Shown here one piece after another: positions 27,189-34,746 of a stretch of DNA of 64,000 nt. The position numbers and the translations under genes are program-made. Origin of the DNA: Oscillatoriales cyanobacterium. Lineage in GTDB: Bacteria > Cyanobacteriota > Cyanobacteriia > Cyanobacteriales > Microcoleaceae. The stretch is from positions 1 through 64,000 of the forward strand of contig REAP01000057.1 in the NCBI GenBank assembly GCA_004294385.1. The letters are read 5' to 3'. Numbering within the stretch: position 1 is the stretch's first letter; each line of letters opens with the position of its first letter. The notes under the pieces are model-generated. The model ran no database searches, was not told the DNA's origin, and saw nothing but the letters and a program-made list of their open reading frames with translations.

Positions 27189-27729
27189 ATGCAGCCCAAC
27201 GACGATCGCCCGTTGCAAGCCGTCCCTGACGAAAACGAACTGCTAAAATTAGTTGATGGCCTCATCTTCGAGAAAACTGGGAAACATCTCAACACGCTGC
27301 AACGGCTACTTTTTCAGGGAATGTATGATGGCAAAACCTACGAAACGATCGCCCGCGACACCCGCTACACTACAAAATATGTCCGAGAAGTCGGCTACAA
27401 GCTGCTCAAAACTTCTGAAAGCTGCTTGCGATCGCAGAAATATTAGCAATACCTCCAGTAATAACTCAAATTTCGGTAGAGATTATATTCATCAATACGT
27501 TGAATACGTTCAGACACTCAACTTCAACCCTTGTCCTTCTTTGCTTACCGATTCTGACAGCGATCGCCCCACTGAATCCAGATTCAAAACTCAGATAGAA
27601 CGGCTGGAAATTGATGTCGCTGATGTTGTTTGCAAATTGCACAGTCAAGGTATCGAACCATGCCAAATCGCTCAGGTGCTTGGTTTGCCGGATGCGATGA
27701 TCGACAAAATATTGCGTGAATTATCATAG
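27189..27729 (+). pseudogene. vMAP-N-type HTH protein, apparently frameshifted fragment
   Basis: The first frame (27189-27446) encodes an 85-residue domain resembling the N-terminal HTH of vWA-MoxR-associated/STAND proteins: HLNTLQRLLFQGMYDGKTYE, then TTKYVREVGYKLL. It stops at 27444-27446. The frame one base over is open from 27253 to 27729 and continues with plausible protein (SRFKTQIERLEIDVADVV, then LGLPDAMIDKILRELS). A single one-base indel near 27420-27444 would join them into about 180 residues. No NTPase or effector domain follows, so it is probably a remnant; the 85-residue protein might still be made. Confidence 0.5.
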
Positions 27730-27732
27730 CTA

Positions 27733-27793
27733 AGGATAATTATAATGGCTATTTCCGAACAAGTCAAAGCCATAATTCGCGCACAAGCTCAAA
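27733..27793 (+). pseudogene. Duplicated 5' fragment of the HNH endonuclease gene
   Basis: From the ATG at 27745, 42 bases are identical to the first 42 bases of the HNH gene at 23809, and the preceding bases (AAGGATAATTATA vs AAGGATAATTAGA) and six following bases also match. Similarity ends abruptly after about 50 coding bases, just before the HicB-like gene on the other strand. It is a partial duplication or recombination scar. Confidence 0.85.
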
Positions 27794-27800
27794 TCTACAT

Positions 27801-28034
27801 TCAAGCAAACAGCAAGTTTCCTACTAGAGTTTTAGGTGCTGGGAGAGATTTACCATCTGTCTGATATTCTTCAACCAAAAGCTCTAATACCTCTACTGCA
27901 TTCTGCAAAGCTTCTTCGTAGGTATTTCCGTGAGTGTGGAACTGCTGAGATGGAAAATCAGGTAAGTGAACTAGGTAGCATTTATCTTCATCCGACCATT
28001 GAATAACAATTATATAAGGTAATTTCATGAGCAT
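27801..28034 (-). CDS. HicB-like antitoxin-family protein (orphan)
   Basis: 77 residues with the HicB partial RNase-H fold: YIIVIQWSDEDKCYLVHLPD, then THGNTYEEALQNAVEVLELL. A HicA toxin would normally be adjacent, but the neighbouring gap (28035-28091) is too short, so it is an orphan or acts with a non-HicA partner. It lacks an obvious C-terminal DNA-binding extension. Confidence 0.85.
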   Translation of the reverse strand: MLMKLPYIIVIQWSDEDKCYLVHLPDFPSQQFHTHGNTYEEALQNAVEVLELLVEEYQTDGKSLPAPKTLVGNLLFA

Positions 28035-28091
28035 ACTTTCATCATATCCCAGAAAGTAGCGCTAAATTATTAAAACCCGTCTCCACCCTGA

Positions 28092-28340
28092 TTATGCTAT
28101 AACCATTTCGAGTTGGCGATCGGGTGATGCTGGCTCAAAGTACAACACCATAATTTGCTCTGGATGCAACCCGACAGATTCATAAGTGCGTCCGTTGCGA
28201 TCGCTAAATTCAACCTCAAACGCTGCACCATCAGCCAACAGTTCAACCACTGTCCCAACTTGTCCGCGCCACAGGTTGTATTCAGGAATATCAACTGTCA
28301 ATGCAACGACATCGAGTAATTTAATTGTATTCTTTGCCAC
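28092..28340 (-). CDS. DUF4926 domain protein
   Basis: 82 residues. The DUF4926 pattern is clear: IKLLDVVALTVDIPEYNLWR, then GQVGTVVELL, then AFEVEFSDRNGRTY. The fold is expected to be a small SH3-like barrel. It lies 18 bp downstream of the DUF6883 gene on the same strand. This pair recurs in cyanobacteria and resembles immunity or toxin-antitoxin modules (inference). Confidence 0.85.
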   Translation of the reverse strand: MAKNTIKLLDVVALTVDIPEYNLWRGQVGTVVELLADGAAFEVEFSDRNGRTYESVGLHPEQIMVLYFEPASPDRQLEMVIA

Positions 28341-28358
28341 TCTTATTACCTCCAGGCA

Positions 28359-28691
28359 CTACAAAGGATAGCAGGTTGTTAATCTCGGAATCTCCGAATC
28401 ATGCTCAATAATCCAGCCACTCCGAAGGGTTGCACTTCTATTTTGCCATTCAATTGTGAAATCTAGGGTGTAGCGTTGTCCGAACCCATCCCGTCTCCCT
28501 AACTGAGCTTCATGCGTTTGAATTACTTCAAGCAAAATTTGGCGCAATTCCTCAGCATTGTCAGGCATCATCCCCAGAATTGATGAAAAAAGTCGCGCTT
28601 TGTGTTTACCATCATCGTGTTCTGGATTTAGGCAGTAGTCACGAAGTTTACGAATATCAACAACTGCATTCTCTGCATTTGGAATGAGCAT
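28359..28691 (-). CDS. DUF6883 domain protein
   Basis: 110 residues from ATG 28691 (MLIPNAENAVVDIRKLRDYC), matching the family start. An upstream ATG at 28739 adds 16 hydrophobic residues overlapping a hairpin and is rejected. Family signature: LNPEHDDGKHKARLFSSILG, HEAQLGRRDGFGQRYTLDF, and WIIEHDSEIPRLTTCYP. Proteins of this family are often encoded near small toxin- or immunity-type genes; activity is unknown. It forms an operon with the DUF4926 gene. Confidence 0.85.
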   Translation of the reverse strand: MLIPNAENAVVDIRKLRDYCLNPEHDDGKHKARLFSSILGMMPDNAEELRQILLEVIQTHEAQLGRRDGFGQRYTLDFTIEWQNRSATLRSGWIIEHDSEIPRLTTCYPL

Positions 28692-28722
28692 AGAAAATAG
28701 GAACCAGTTAATTAAAAAAACA

Positions 28723-28789
28723 GAGGGCGAGTTTCCCATAAAACTTAACCCAAAAAGTCAAATTTTATGCTCTAAACCCGCCCTCACAA
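28723..28789. terminator. Inverted repeat between ndhJ and the DUF6883 gene
   Basis: GAGGGCGAGTTT pairs with AAACCCGCCCTC across a 40-bp A/T-rich interval. It lies just after the ndhJ stop codon (minus strand) and may end the ndhCKJ transcript, although the G/C arms belong to the GGGCGGGTTT repeat family. Confidence 0.4.
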
Positions 28790-28796
28790 AACTCCC

Positions 28797-29300
28797 TTAA
28801 TAAGCGTCTTGCAATTCGTAGAAATCAGGGGAAATGTAATCTTTCCGCAACGGCCAGCCTACCCAATCTTCGTTCATCAAAATCCGTTTCAGATTCGGAT
28901 GTCCTTCGTAGACAATGCCGTACATATCGTAGGATTCCCGCTCTTGAAAGTCCACTGCTTTCCAAATCCAGTAGACTGATGGCACTCTCGGATCTTCGCG
29001 GGGAATGAATACTTTGACGCGAACTTCTTCGGGGTGTGAAGCATTATCCGTCAATTTAGTCAAGTGGTAGACGCTGACTAAATCTTGTCCAGGGCCTTGG
29101 TCGTAGGCGCACTGGCACTGCATATAATTGAACCCGTAGGCGTACAGTGCTGTTGACATGGGAATTAAGAAGTCGCGATCGACCTTTAAGATCTCCACAC
29201 CCAAATTATCAGCCGCCAAAGCCTGGTGATCGAAGCCATTCTGAGTCAACCACTGGGAAACCTTCCCGGCTTCAACAATTGAGGTTTCTGTCTCAGCCAC
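28797..29300 (-). CDS. ndhJ: NAD(P)H-quinone oxidoreductase subunit J
   Basis: 167 residues, complete. It is a peripheral-arm subunit of NDH-1, which uses ferredoxin to reduce plastoquinone in cyclic electron flow, respiration and CO2 uptake at the thylakoid. Family motifs: [20 protein letters not shown], then [20 protein letters not shown], then [13 protein letters not shown]. The start overlaps the ndhK stop by 8 bp. It is the last gene of ndhC-ndhK-ndhJ. Confidence 0.97.
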   Translation of the reverse strand: MAETETSIVEAGKVSQWLTQNGFDHQALAADNLGVEILKVDRDFLIPMSTALYAYGFNYMQCQCAYDQGPGQDLVSVYHLTKLTDNASHPEEVRVKVFIPREDPRVPSVYWIWKAVDFQERESYDMYGIVYEGHPNLKRILMNEDWVGWPLRKDYISPDFYELQDAY

Positions 29301-30018
29301 GGTTTACCTCCTGTGTTTGTGATGCAAGCAGGGCAGGTGGTACGGGCATTCCCATAGCTTCAGTCAATTCCTTTGGTGGCGCCATCCGACCGGGAATTGA
29401 CAAATATTTGCCGTCCAAAATGTCGTCTACTACCTTCATTTTGTGGGGTCTGGTGTAGTAACGATGAGTTGGAAGCAAGTTGCCACGTTCTTGCATCGAG
29501 TCGTTGGCGATTTTTTTCCGCAATTTGATAATTGCATCAATAATCGCTTCTGGACGCGGGGGACAGCCTGGGATGTACACGTCTACGGGAATTAGTTTGT
29601 CAACGCCTCTGACCGCTGTTGGGGAGTCTACGCTGAACATTCCGCCGGTGATCGTGCACGCGCCCATCGCAATCACGTACTTGGGTTCGGGCATTTGTTC
29701 GTACAACCGCACCAAGATGGGGGCGTACTTCATGGTGATTGTGCCGGCGGTGATTAGCAAGTCGGCTTGTCGTGGGCTCGATCGCGGAACTAAGCCAAAG
29801 CGATCGAAGTCAAAGCGCGAACCAATCAAAGCTGCAAATTCGATGAAGCAGCAAGCCGTGCCGTAAAGCAGCGGCCACAAACTCGAAAGTCTCGCCCAAT
29901 TATAGAGGTCATCAACCGTAGTTAAGATGATGTTCTCTGATAATTCGGTTGTGACTTCAGGGCGTAGGGCAGGATTGACAATTAGCGATTTCTGTGATTT
30001 GTCAGAAGTTAAGACCAT
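29293..30018 (-). CDS. ndhK: NAD(P)H-quinone oxidoreductase subunit K
   Basis: 241 residues from ATG 30018 (MVLTSDKSQ), which overlaps the ndhC stop by 10 bp; a longer frame to 30129 enters ndhC and is rejected. The four cysteines that hold the N2 4Fe-4S cluster are present in [19 protein letters not shown] and [10 protein letters not shown]. It is the terminal electron-transfer subunit of the NDH-1 peripheral arm. Confidence 0.97.
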   Translation of the reverse strand: MVLTSDKSQKSLIVNPALRPEVTTELSENIILTTVDDLYNWARLSSLWPLLYGTACCFIEFAALIGSRFDFDRFGLVPRSSPRQADLLITAGTITMKYAPILVRLYEQMPEPKYVIAMGACTITGGMFSVDSPTAVRGVDKLIPVDVYIPGCPPRPEAIIDAIIKLRKKIANDSMQERGNLLPTHRYYTRPHKMKVVDDILDGKYLSIPGRMAPPKELTEAMGMPVPPALLASQTQEVNRG

Positions 30019-30371
30019 TCTAAGGCTCCTTTGCGCCAAGCATATACAAGAGCTATAACGAGGATCGTGATGAAAAACAAGGCTTCGATAAAAGCCAAAA
30101 GTCCTAGCTGGTTGAAAGCAACTGCCCAAGGATAGAGGAAGACGGTCTCTACGTCGAAGATGACGAAGACCAGGGCGAACATATAATATCGGATGTTGAA
30201 TTGAATCCAGGCTCCGCCGATCGGCTCGACGCCAGATTCGTAGGTAGTCCGTCGGTCGTAGGGACGACTTTTGGGCCGCAGTAGCTTCGCCGCCGTGAGG
30301 GCGAGGATAGGGACTAGGCTGGAAATTAACAGGAACCCTAAGAAATACTCGTAGCCGCTAAGTGCAAACAC
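30009..30371 (-). CDS. ndhC: NAD(P)H-quinone oxidoreductase subunit 3
   Basis: 120 residues with three membrane helices (about 10-30, 65-85, 90-112) and the conserved loop [20 protein letters not shown] between helices 1 and 2, plus [16 protein letters not shown]. First gene of the ndhCKJ operon; its promoter should lie in 30372-30532, shared divergently with rubA. Confidence 0.97.
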   Translation of the reverse strand: MFALSGYEYFLGFLLISSLVPILALTAAKLLRPKSRPYDRRTTYESGVEPIGGAWIQFNIRYYMFALVFVIFDVETVFLYPWAVAFNQLGLLAFIEALFFITILVIALVYAWRKGALEWS

Positions 30372-30532
30372 GATGAATAATTACTGCCTCTGTGAAAGGG
30401 TTTGTAACTCGATCTTTACATTATATAGATTTTTTGTAACTGAAATTACGAGTTGCTTGAGATAAATCGCCCATATTCTGCAATAATTTTTAATGTATAT
30501 TTTAAGATTAGCTAGCCTATTCTTTTCGAGCT

Positions 30533-30868
30533 ATGAGCGATCAAGCCACTGAGACGAAATCCCTCGATCGGCATGAGTGCCGAGCCTGCGGCTACGTCTA
30601 CAATCCTAAAAAAGGCGATCCTAAAAATGCAATTGCCCCCGGCACTGCTTTTACAGATGTGACCCCGACTTGGGTCTGTCCCGTTTGCGGGGCGCGCAAG
30701 TCGATGTTTCAAAATCTCGGTCAGATGGAAGGGGCGTCGGGATTTAAGCAAAATCAGCGCTACGGCGTCGGCGTCAACGGCATGACTGAAGGTCAGAAAA
30801 GTTTACTGATTTTTGGCGGCTTGGTCGTGGGTTTCTTGTTTTTACTTAGTATGTATGGTTTGCAGTAA
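30533..30868 (+). CDS. rubA: Membrane-anchored rubredoxin
   Basis: 111 residues. The rubredoxin fold with its FeS4 site is visible as CRACGYVYNP (17-26) and CPVCGARK (54-61), followed by a linker and one C-terminal membrane helix (LLIFGGLVVGFLFLLSMYGL). In oxygenic phototrophs RubA is required for photosystem assembly. It starts the rubA-ycf48-psbEFLJ block; its 3' end overlaps the ycf48 start. Confidence 0.96.
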   Translation: MSDQATETKSLDRHECRACGYVYNPKKGDPKNAIAPGTAFTDVTPTWVCPVCGARKSMFQNLGQMEGASGFKQNQRYGVGVNGMTEGQKSLLIFGGLVVGFLFLLSMYGLQ

Positions 30869-31868
30869 GACGATTGTGAGATTTTGGCAACGAATTGTAA
30901 TTTTATTTGCGGCTACGCTCATCTGTGCGGGTTGCAGCAATATTGGTTCTGTTAGTTATAACCCTTGGCAGGTCATCGCCTTGCCGACGGAAGCTAATTT
31001 GCAGGATATTGCCTTTGCAGGTAATGCTCAGCACGGCTGGGTTGTGGGTTCTGAGGCGACTCTATTTGAAACCGAAGACGGTGGTACGAATTGGAAGCCG
31101 ATCGCCCTGGATATCGACGATACCAGGTCGCGTTTTTCGTCGGTGAGCTTTTCGGGTTCCGAAGGCTGGATTGTCGGCCAGCCTTCAGTTTTGCTTCACA
31201 CAGAAGATGAGGGCAAATCTTGGACTCGGATTGCTTTGAGCTCTCAGTTACCTGGTTCTCCAAGTACGATCGCAGCCCAAGGCCCAAACTCGGCAGAAAT
31301 GACGACGGATGTGGGAGCGATTTACCGAACTTCCGACGCTGGCAAAAATTGGAAAGCTGTTGTTCAGGATTCCTTTGGAGTCGTTCGCAATATCAACCGT
31401 TCTGAAGATGGACAATATGTGGCGGTTTCCTCCAAAGGAAATTTCTATTCTGTGTGGAAACCGGGACAAAATACCTGGGAACCTCACAACCGCAACAGTT
31501 CTCGTCGCCTCCAAAATATGGGCTTTACCAAGGACGGGCGTTTGTGGATGATCGCCCGTGGCGGTCAGATTCAGTTTAGCGATGCCTCCGAGGCCGAAGG
31601 TTGGGGAAAACCGTTTTTTCCCGATCGCAAAGCGAGTTGGGGTTTGCTAGATATGGCTTACCGGACTGATAATGAAGTTTGGGTAGCAGGTGGCGGCGGC
31701 AATTTGCTGTGCAGTTTGGATGGCGGGAAAACTTGGCAAAAAGACCGCGAAGTAGAAGATGTTCCTGCTAATTTTTACAGGATTGTCTTTATGGGGCCCG
31801 ATCGCGGATTTATTATCGGCGCGAACGGTACTCTGCTGAAATATCAAGGTTCAGCGCAAGCTGCTTGA
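30855..31868 (+). CDS. ycf48: Photosystem II assembly factor Ycf48 (HCF136)
   Basis: 337 residues from ATG 30855, which overlaps the rubA stop by 14 bp; an earlier ATG at 30813 lies deep in rubA. The N-terminus is a lipoprotein signal with lipobox LICAGC (Cys near 28). The rest is a seven-bladed propeller built of BNR-like repeats (WVVGSEATLFETEDGGTNW; WIVGQPSVLLHTEDEGKSW; VWVAGGGGNLLCSLDGGKTW). It binds precursor D1 and helps form the PSII reaction centre. Its position between rubA and psbE is conserved in cyanobacteria. Confidence 0.96.
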   Translation: MVCSKTIVRFWQRIVILFAATLICAGCSNIGSVSYNPWQVIALPTEANLQDIAFAGNAQHGWVVGSEATLFETEDGGTNWKPIALDIDDTRSRFSSVSFSGSEGWIVGQPSVLLHTEDEGKSWTRIALSSQLPGSPSTIAAQGPNSAEMTTDVGAIYRTSDAGKNWKAVVQDSFGVVRNINRSEDGQYVAVSSKGNFYSVWKPGQNTWEPHNRNSSRRLQNMGFTKDGRLWMIARGGQIQFSDASEAEGWGKPFFPDRKASWGLLDMAYRTDNEVWVAGGGGNLLCSLDGGKTWQKDREVEDVPANFYRIVFMGPDRGFIIGANGTLLKYQGSAQAA

Positions 31869-31921
31869 TAGTAGAATAGTGATAGAGATTGTCTGTCGAT
31901 TTGTTGAAAGGAGAATTTTAG

Positions 31922-32170
31922 ATGGCCGGTACAACTGGAGAACGTCCGTTTGGCGACATTATTACAAGTATCCGTTATTGGGTAATTCACAGCATCACCA
32001 TTCCAGCTTTGTTTGTGGCTGGATGGCTGTTTGTGCAGACTGGTTTGGCTTACGATGCTTTCGGCACTCCACGCCCTAACCAGTATTTCACCCCACAGCG
32101 GGAAGAAGTGCCGATTATTTCGGATCGCTTTGACTCTAAGAAACAAGTAGATCAGTTCATAGGTAAGTAA
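31922..32170 (+). CDS. psbE: Cytochrome b559 alpha subunit
   Basis: 82 residues. The membrane helix [20 protein letters not shown] carries the axial haem His (residue 23), followed by the lumenal [11 protein letters not shown] ribosome binding site, AAAGGAGA, precedes the ATG. First of psbEFLJ; an essential PSII core component. Confidence 0.98.
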   Translation: MAGTTGERPFGDIITSIRYWVIHSITIPALFVAGWLFVQTGLAYDAFGTPRPNQYFTPQREEVPIISDRFDSKKQVDQFIGK

Positions 32171-32190
32171 TTTAACAAGGATCTGGAAAA

Positions 32191-32328
32191 ATGACGAGCA
32201 GAACCCCAAACAATGAGCCAATTTCGTATCCAATTTTTACGGTACGGTGGTTGGCAGTTCATACTTTAGGCGTCCCAACTCTTTTCTTTTTGGGCGCGAT
32301 CGCAGCAATGCAATTTATTCAACGATAA
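32191..32328 (+). CDS. psbF: Cytochrome b559 beta subunit
   Basis: 45 residues: [20 protein letters not shown] then [20 protein letters not shown] and FIQR. His24 is the second axial ligand of the b559 haem shared with PsbE. Twenty bases after psbE; the motif AAGGATCTGG lies ahead of the start. Length and sequence are typical. Confidence 0.97.
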   Translation: MTSRTPNNEPISYPIFTVRWLAVHTLGVPTLFFLGAIAAMQFIQR

Positions 32329-32341
32329 ATAGGAGTTTACC

Positions 32342-32464
32342 ATGCCTGAGCGCGCCCCTAATCCCAATGAGCAGCCGGTTGAATTAAACCGGACTTCTCT
32401 TTATTTGGGTTTGTTAATGATTTTTGTTCTAGGTATTTTGTTCTCCAGTTATTTCTTTAATTAA
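32342..32464 (+). CDS. psbL: Photosystem II protein L
   Basis: 40 residues: a polar N-terminus ([20 protein letters not shown]) then one membrane helix ([19 protein letters not shown]). It has 13 bp separating it from psbF, with ribosome binding site TAGGAG. Needed for the PSII acceptor side and dimer. Confidence 0.97.
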   Translation: MPERAPNPNEQPVELNRTSLYLGLLMIFVLGILFSSYFFN

Positions 32465-32534
32465 CTGGTGTTCGATTTTGATCTCGATCGTGCGATCGAA
32501 TTTGTTCAGTTGTGAATTTAGTTAGGTGATTGCT

Positions 32535-32654
32535 ATGTCTAGTGGTGGCAGAATTCCTTTGTGGCTGGTAGCTACTGTAGCGGGCCTTGGTGCTTTGGGC
32601 ATCTTGTCTCTTTTCTTCTACGGTGCTTACGCCGGTTTAGGTTCTTCGATGTAA
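32535..32654 (+). CDS. psbJ: Photosystem II protein J
   Basis: 39 residues with one membrane helix ([20 protein letters not shown]) and the conserved end [13 protein letters not shown]. It is the last gene of the psbEFLJ operon and is followed within 30 bp by a strong terminator. PsbJ affects electron flow in PSII and assembly. Confidence 0.96.
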   Translation: MSSGGRIPLWLVATVAGLGALGILSLFFYGAYAGLGSSM

Positions 32655-32684
32655 GAAGGATCAGACGTACTTTTTTATGCGTCT

Positions 32685-32722
32685 AACCCCCCTTGTTCAA
32701 CTTGTTCAAGGGGGGTTTTATT
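32685..32722 (+). terminator. Rho-independent terminator of the psbEFLJ operon
   Basis: AACCCCCCTTG pairs with CAAGGGGGGTT around the loop TTCAACTTGTT, followed by TTATTG. The GC-rich 11-bp stem starts about 30 bp after psbJ and is a convincing terminator. Confidence 0.85.
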
Positions 32723-32873
32723 GTGTTCAGTTTTTCGACTCATATCGTTTCCGGTTGGATCGGAATGATTTAACCGCGAAGGCGCAAAGGACGCAAAGGA
32801 AGAGAAGAGAGAGATTAATAATTCCAATGAAGAGAGGAATTGATATCACCTCACAATCAACAGTCAACAGTTA

Positions 32874-33090
32874 TAGCAGTCGCCAAGGCACTTTAGTCAT
32901 GGCTCCCTGCCCTTCGACTACGCTCAGGGTACGAATCCTTTCCCTGAGCGGAGCGGTGCCCTGAGCGGAGTCGAAGGGTCGAAGGGTCGAAAGGAACAAT
33001 AAAAAAACCTTAACATCCTTGGCGCTTGCCATAACAGACAACAGTTAACAGACAACAGTTAGCAGTTAACAGTCAACAGTCAACAGTCAT
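32874..33090. repeat. Repeat-rich spacer: family D copy and CAACAGT short repeats
   Basis: TATAGCAGTCGCCAAGGCAC (from 32873) and CTTCGACTACGCTCAGGG-type units are followed by several AACAGTCAACAGT / CAACAGTTA units (33040-33088). The first module repeats the one at 7738. The rest of 32723-33100 holds no gene. Confidence 0.65.
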
Positions 33091-33100
33091 ATCGTTTATA

Positions 33101-34063
33101 TCAAGTCTGAGCTCGCAGCCGCAGTATTCTGAGCAGAGTATTGAATTGATCGGGTAAAGGTGCGATCGCCTCAATTAATTCCCCTGATATGGGATGCTCT
33201 AATTGCAAGCGCCATGCGTGAAGGGCTTGTCCGGTTAAATTGACCCCGATAGAACGGTTGGAACTGTACATCGGGTCGCCGATAATCGGATGTTTAATCT
33301 CGGCTGTGTGGACGCGAATTTGATGGGTGCGACCAGTTTCTAATTGATAGTGAATTAGACTATAGTTACCAATTCTTTCTTTGATTTGCCAGTGAGTAAT
33401 TGCGTCGCGACCGCCTTTTTCTACTGGTACTATACCCATTTTTCTGCGGTCTGTGGGATGGCGGCCGATTGGTAAGTCTACAGTGCCTGTTTCGGCGTTA
33501 GGGATGCCGTAAACTATGCCTAAATATTCGCGGCGGGCGGTTTTGGTTTTGAGTTGGGCTTGTATATGTTGGTGGGCAATGTCGGTTTTGGCGATCGCGA
33601 TCGCTCCTGTTGTATCTTTGTCTAATCTGTGGACGATTCCCGGCCTTTGGACTCCGCCGATTGCTGATAAGGGACAGTGGGCTAAAAGTGCGTTAACTAA
33701 GGTGCCGTCTGGATGTCCGGCGGCGGGATGGACGACTAATCCGGCGGGTTTGTTGATGATAATTAGGCTGTCGTCTTCGTAGAGGATGTCAAGGGGAATT
33801 GATTCTGCTTGTAAGGAATTTGGTTGGGTTTCGGGTAAAGTGAGGTGAATGCGATCGCCTGTTTTTACTGATATTTTTTTCGATGTGCAAGTTTCGTCAT
33901 TGACTTTGACGTTACCTTGTGATATGAGAGTCTGGACGCGCGATCGGGATAAATCTGGTATTTGGTTTGACAGCCAAATATCTAATCGTTGACTAACATT
34001 ATTTTGATTCAATTCCCCTATATTTTCAACTGTATACATTTGTTCGGTGTCTATTTCTATCAT
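33101..34063 (-). CDS. RluA/RluD-family pseudouridine synthase
   Basis: 320 residues. An S4 RNA-binding domain (about 25-85: RLDIWLSNQIPDLSRSRVQT, LISQGNVKVNDE) precedes the catalytic domain with GIVHRLDKDTTGAIAIAK, whose Asp is the catalytic residue, and LETGRTHQIRVH. It probably modifies 23S rRNA uridines like RluD. The start at 34063 overlaps the stop of the truncated HAD gene; a later Met (residue 9) is also possible. Confidence 0.93.
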   Translation of the reverse strand: MIEIDTEQMYTVENIGELNQNNVSQRLDIWLSNQIPDLSRSRVQTLISQGNVKVNDETCTSKKISVKTGDRIHLTLPETQPNSLQAESIPLDILYEDDSLIIINKPAGLVVHPAAGHPDGTLVNALLAHCPLSAIGGVQRPGIVHRLDKDTTGAIAIAKTDIAHQHIQAQLKTKTARREYLGIVYGIPNAETGTVDLPIGRHPTDRRKMGIVPVEKGGRDAITHWQIKERIGNYSLIHYQLETGRTHQIRVHTAEIKHPIIGDPMYSSNRSIGVNLTGQALHAWRLQLEHPISGELIEAIAPLPDQFNTLLRILRLRAQT

Positions 34064-34509
34064 TTAGTTTTTTTCGTAATTGGTAATCGGTAATCGATCG
34101 TCGATACATAATTATACCTTAATGTAAGGTGCGTCGCGATTAGATTGTCGATTAAATTGACAAAATTAACGTGTTTATTGCTAAAAACTCCAAGGCTCAA
34201 TCCCGATTTGCTGGCCAACTGCAAGATTGCCTTAGTTCCGGGAAATAGCTCTAGTTGTTTTTCCCCTTCTGTGCGATAATAGGAGCGGTAAGTTTCAATC
34301 CATACAGGGATTTCAGTTTCATCAATCGCCGGATGTAGAATCTTGAAAGTGTTTGGTAAATTAATGCCGATCGTAGCTCGAATTGTATCAGCAGCAGGTG
34401 CTGCGATTTGGAAACTCTCAAAAGTTTGGGCAATGCAAGATATAATGGCTTTATGAGTAATTGCCAAAGTACCGTCGAAGTCGAAAATAATTAACTTGTA
34501 CTGACTCAT
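34060..34509 (-). pseudogene. HAD-superfamily phosphatase, truncated at the 3' end
   Basis: 149 residues. Motif I (IIFDFDGTLA) and motif II (LGVFSNK) of a haloacid-dehalogenase-type hydrolase are present, but the sequence then runs into YVSTIDYRLPITKKTK and stops. Relatives are about 210-230 residues and carry the motif III Lys and the motif IV acidic pair, both absent here. The junction lies in repeat-like DNA (AAGGTGCGTCGCGATTAG near 34125 and the TAATCGGTAATCG motif), suggesting truncation by a repeat insertion or deletion. Probably inactive. Confidence 0.75.
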
Positions 34510-34550
34510 ATTCCGTTTCCAATGTGAAGCTAAAATCAGAATAAAGAGGG

Positions 34551-34609
34551 CGGGTTTATTAAATTGTTGGTTGAAAGACGTAAATGGCTGCTAAAACCCG
34601 CCCCTACCA
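34551..34609. repeat. Inverted repeat GGGCGGGTTTA / AAACCCGCCC (family F)
   Basis: AGGGCGGGTTTATTAAA and CTAAAACCCGCCCCTAC form a hairpin in the spacer before lysC. It belongs to the same family as the cluster at 24313-24745. Confidence 0.6.
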
Positions 34610-34746
34610 CATATTTTTTATCGTTTACTCACATATTTGTTCTCATTTATCCGGTTTGTTGTATGGAAATTTAAAAAATTATCAATTCTAATCCAGAAGC
34701 TGCTTATATTGTTTGATAAGTATTTTGTAGCTTTTTGGTAAGATAT

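Noticed and set aside
31844..32233. 129-residue frame antisense to psbE
   Set aside because: It overlaps psbE and psbF, which are certain, and has no family features.
32677..32964. 95-residue frame after psbJ
   Set aside because: It begins inside the psbJ terminator and runs through dispersed repeats.
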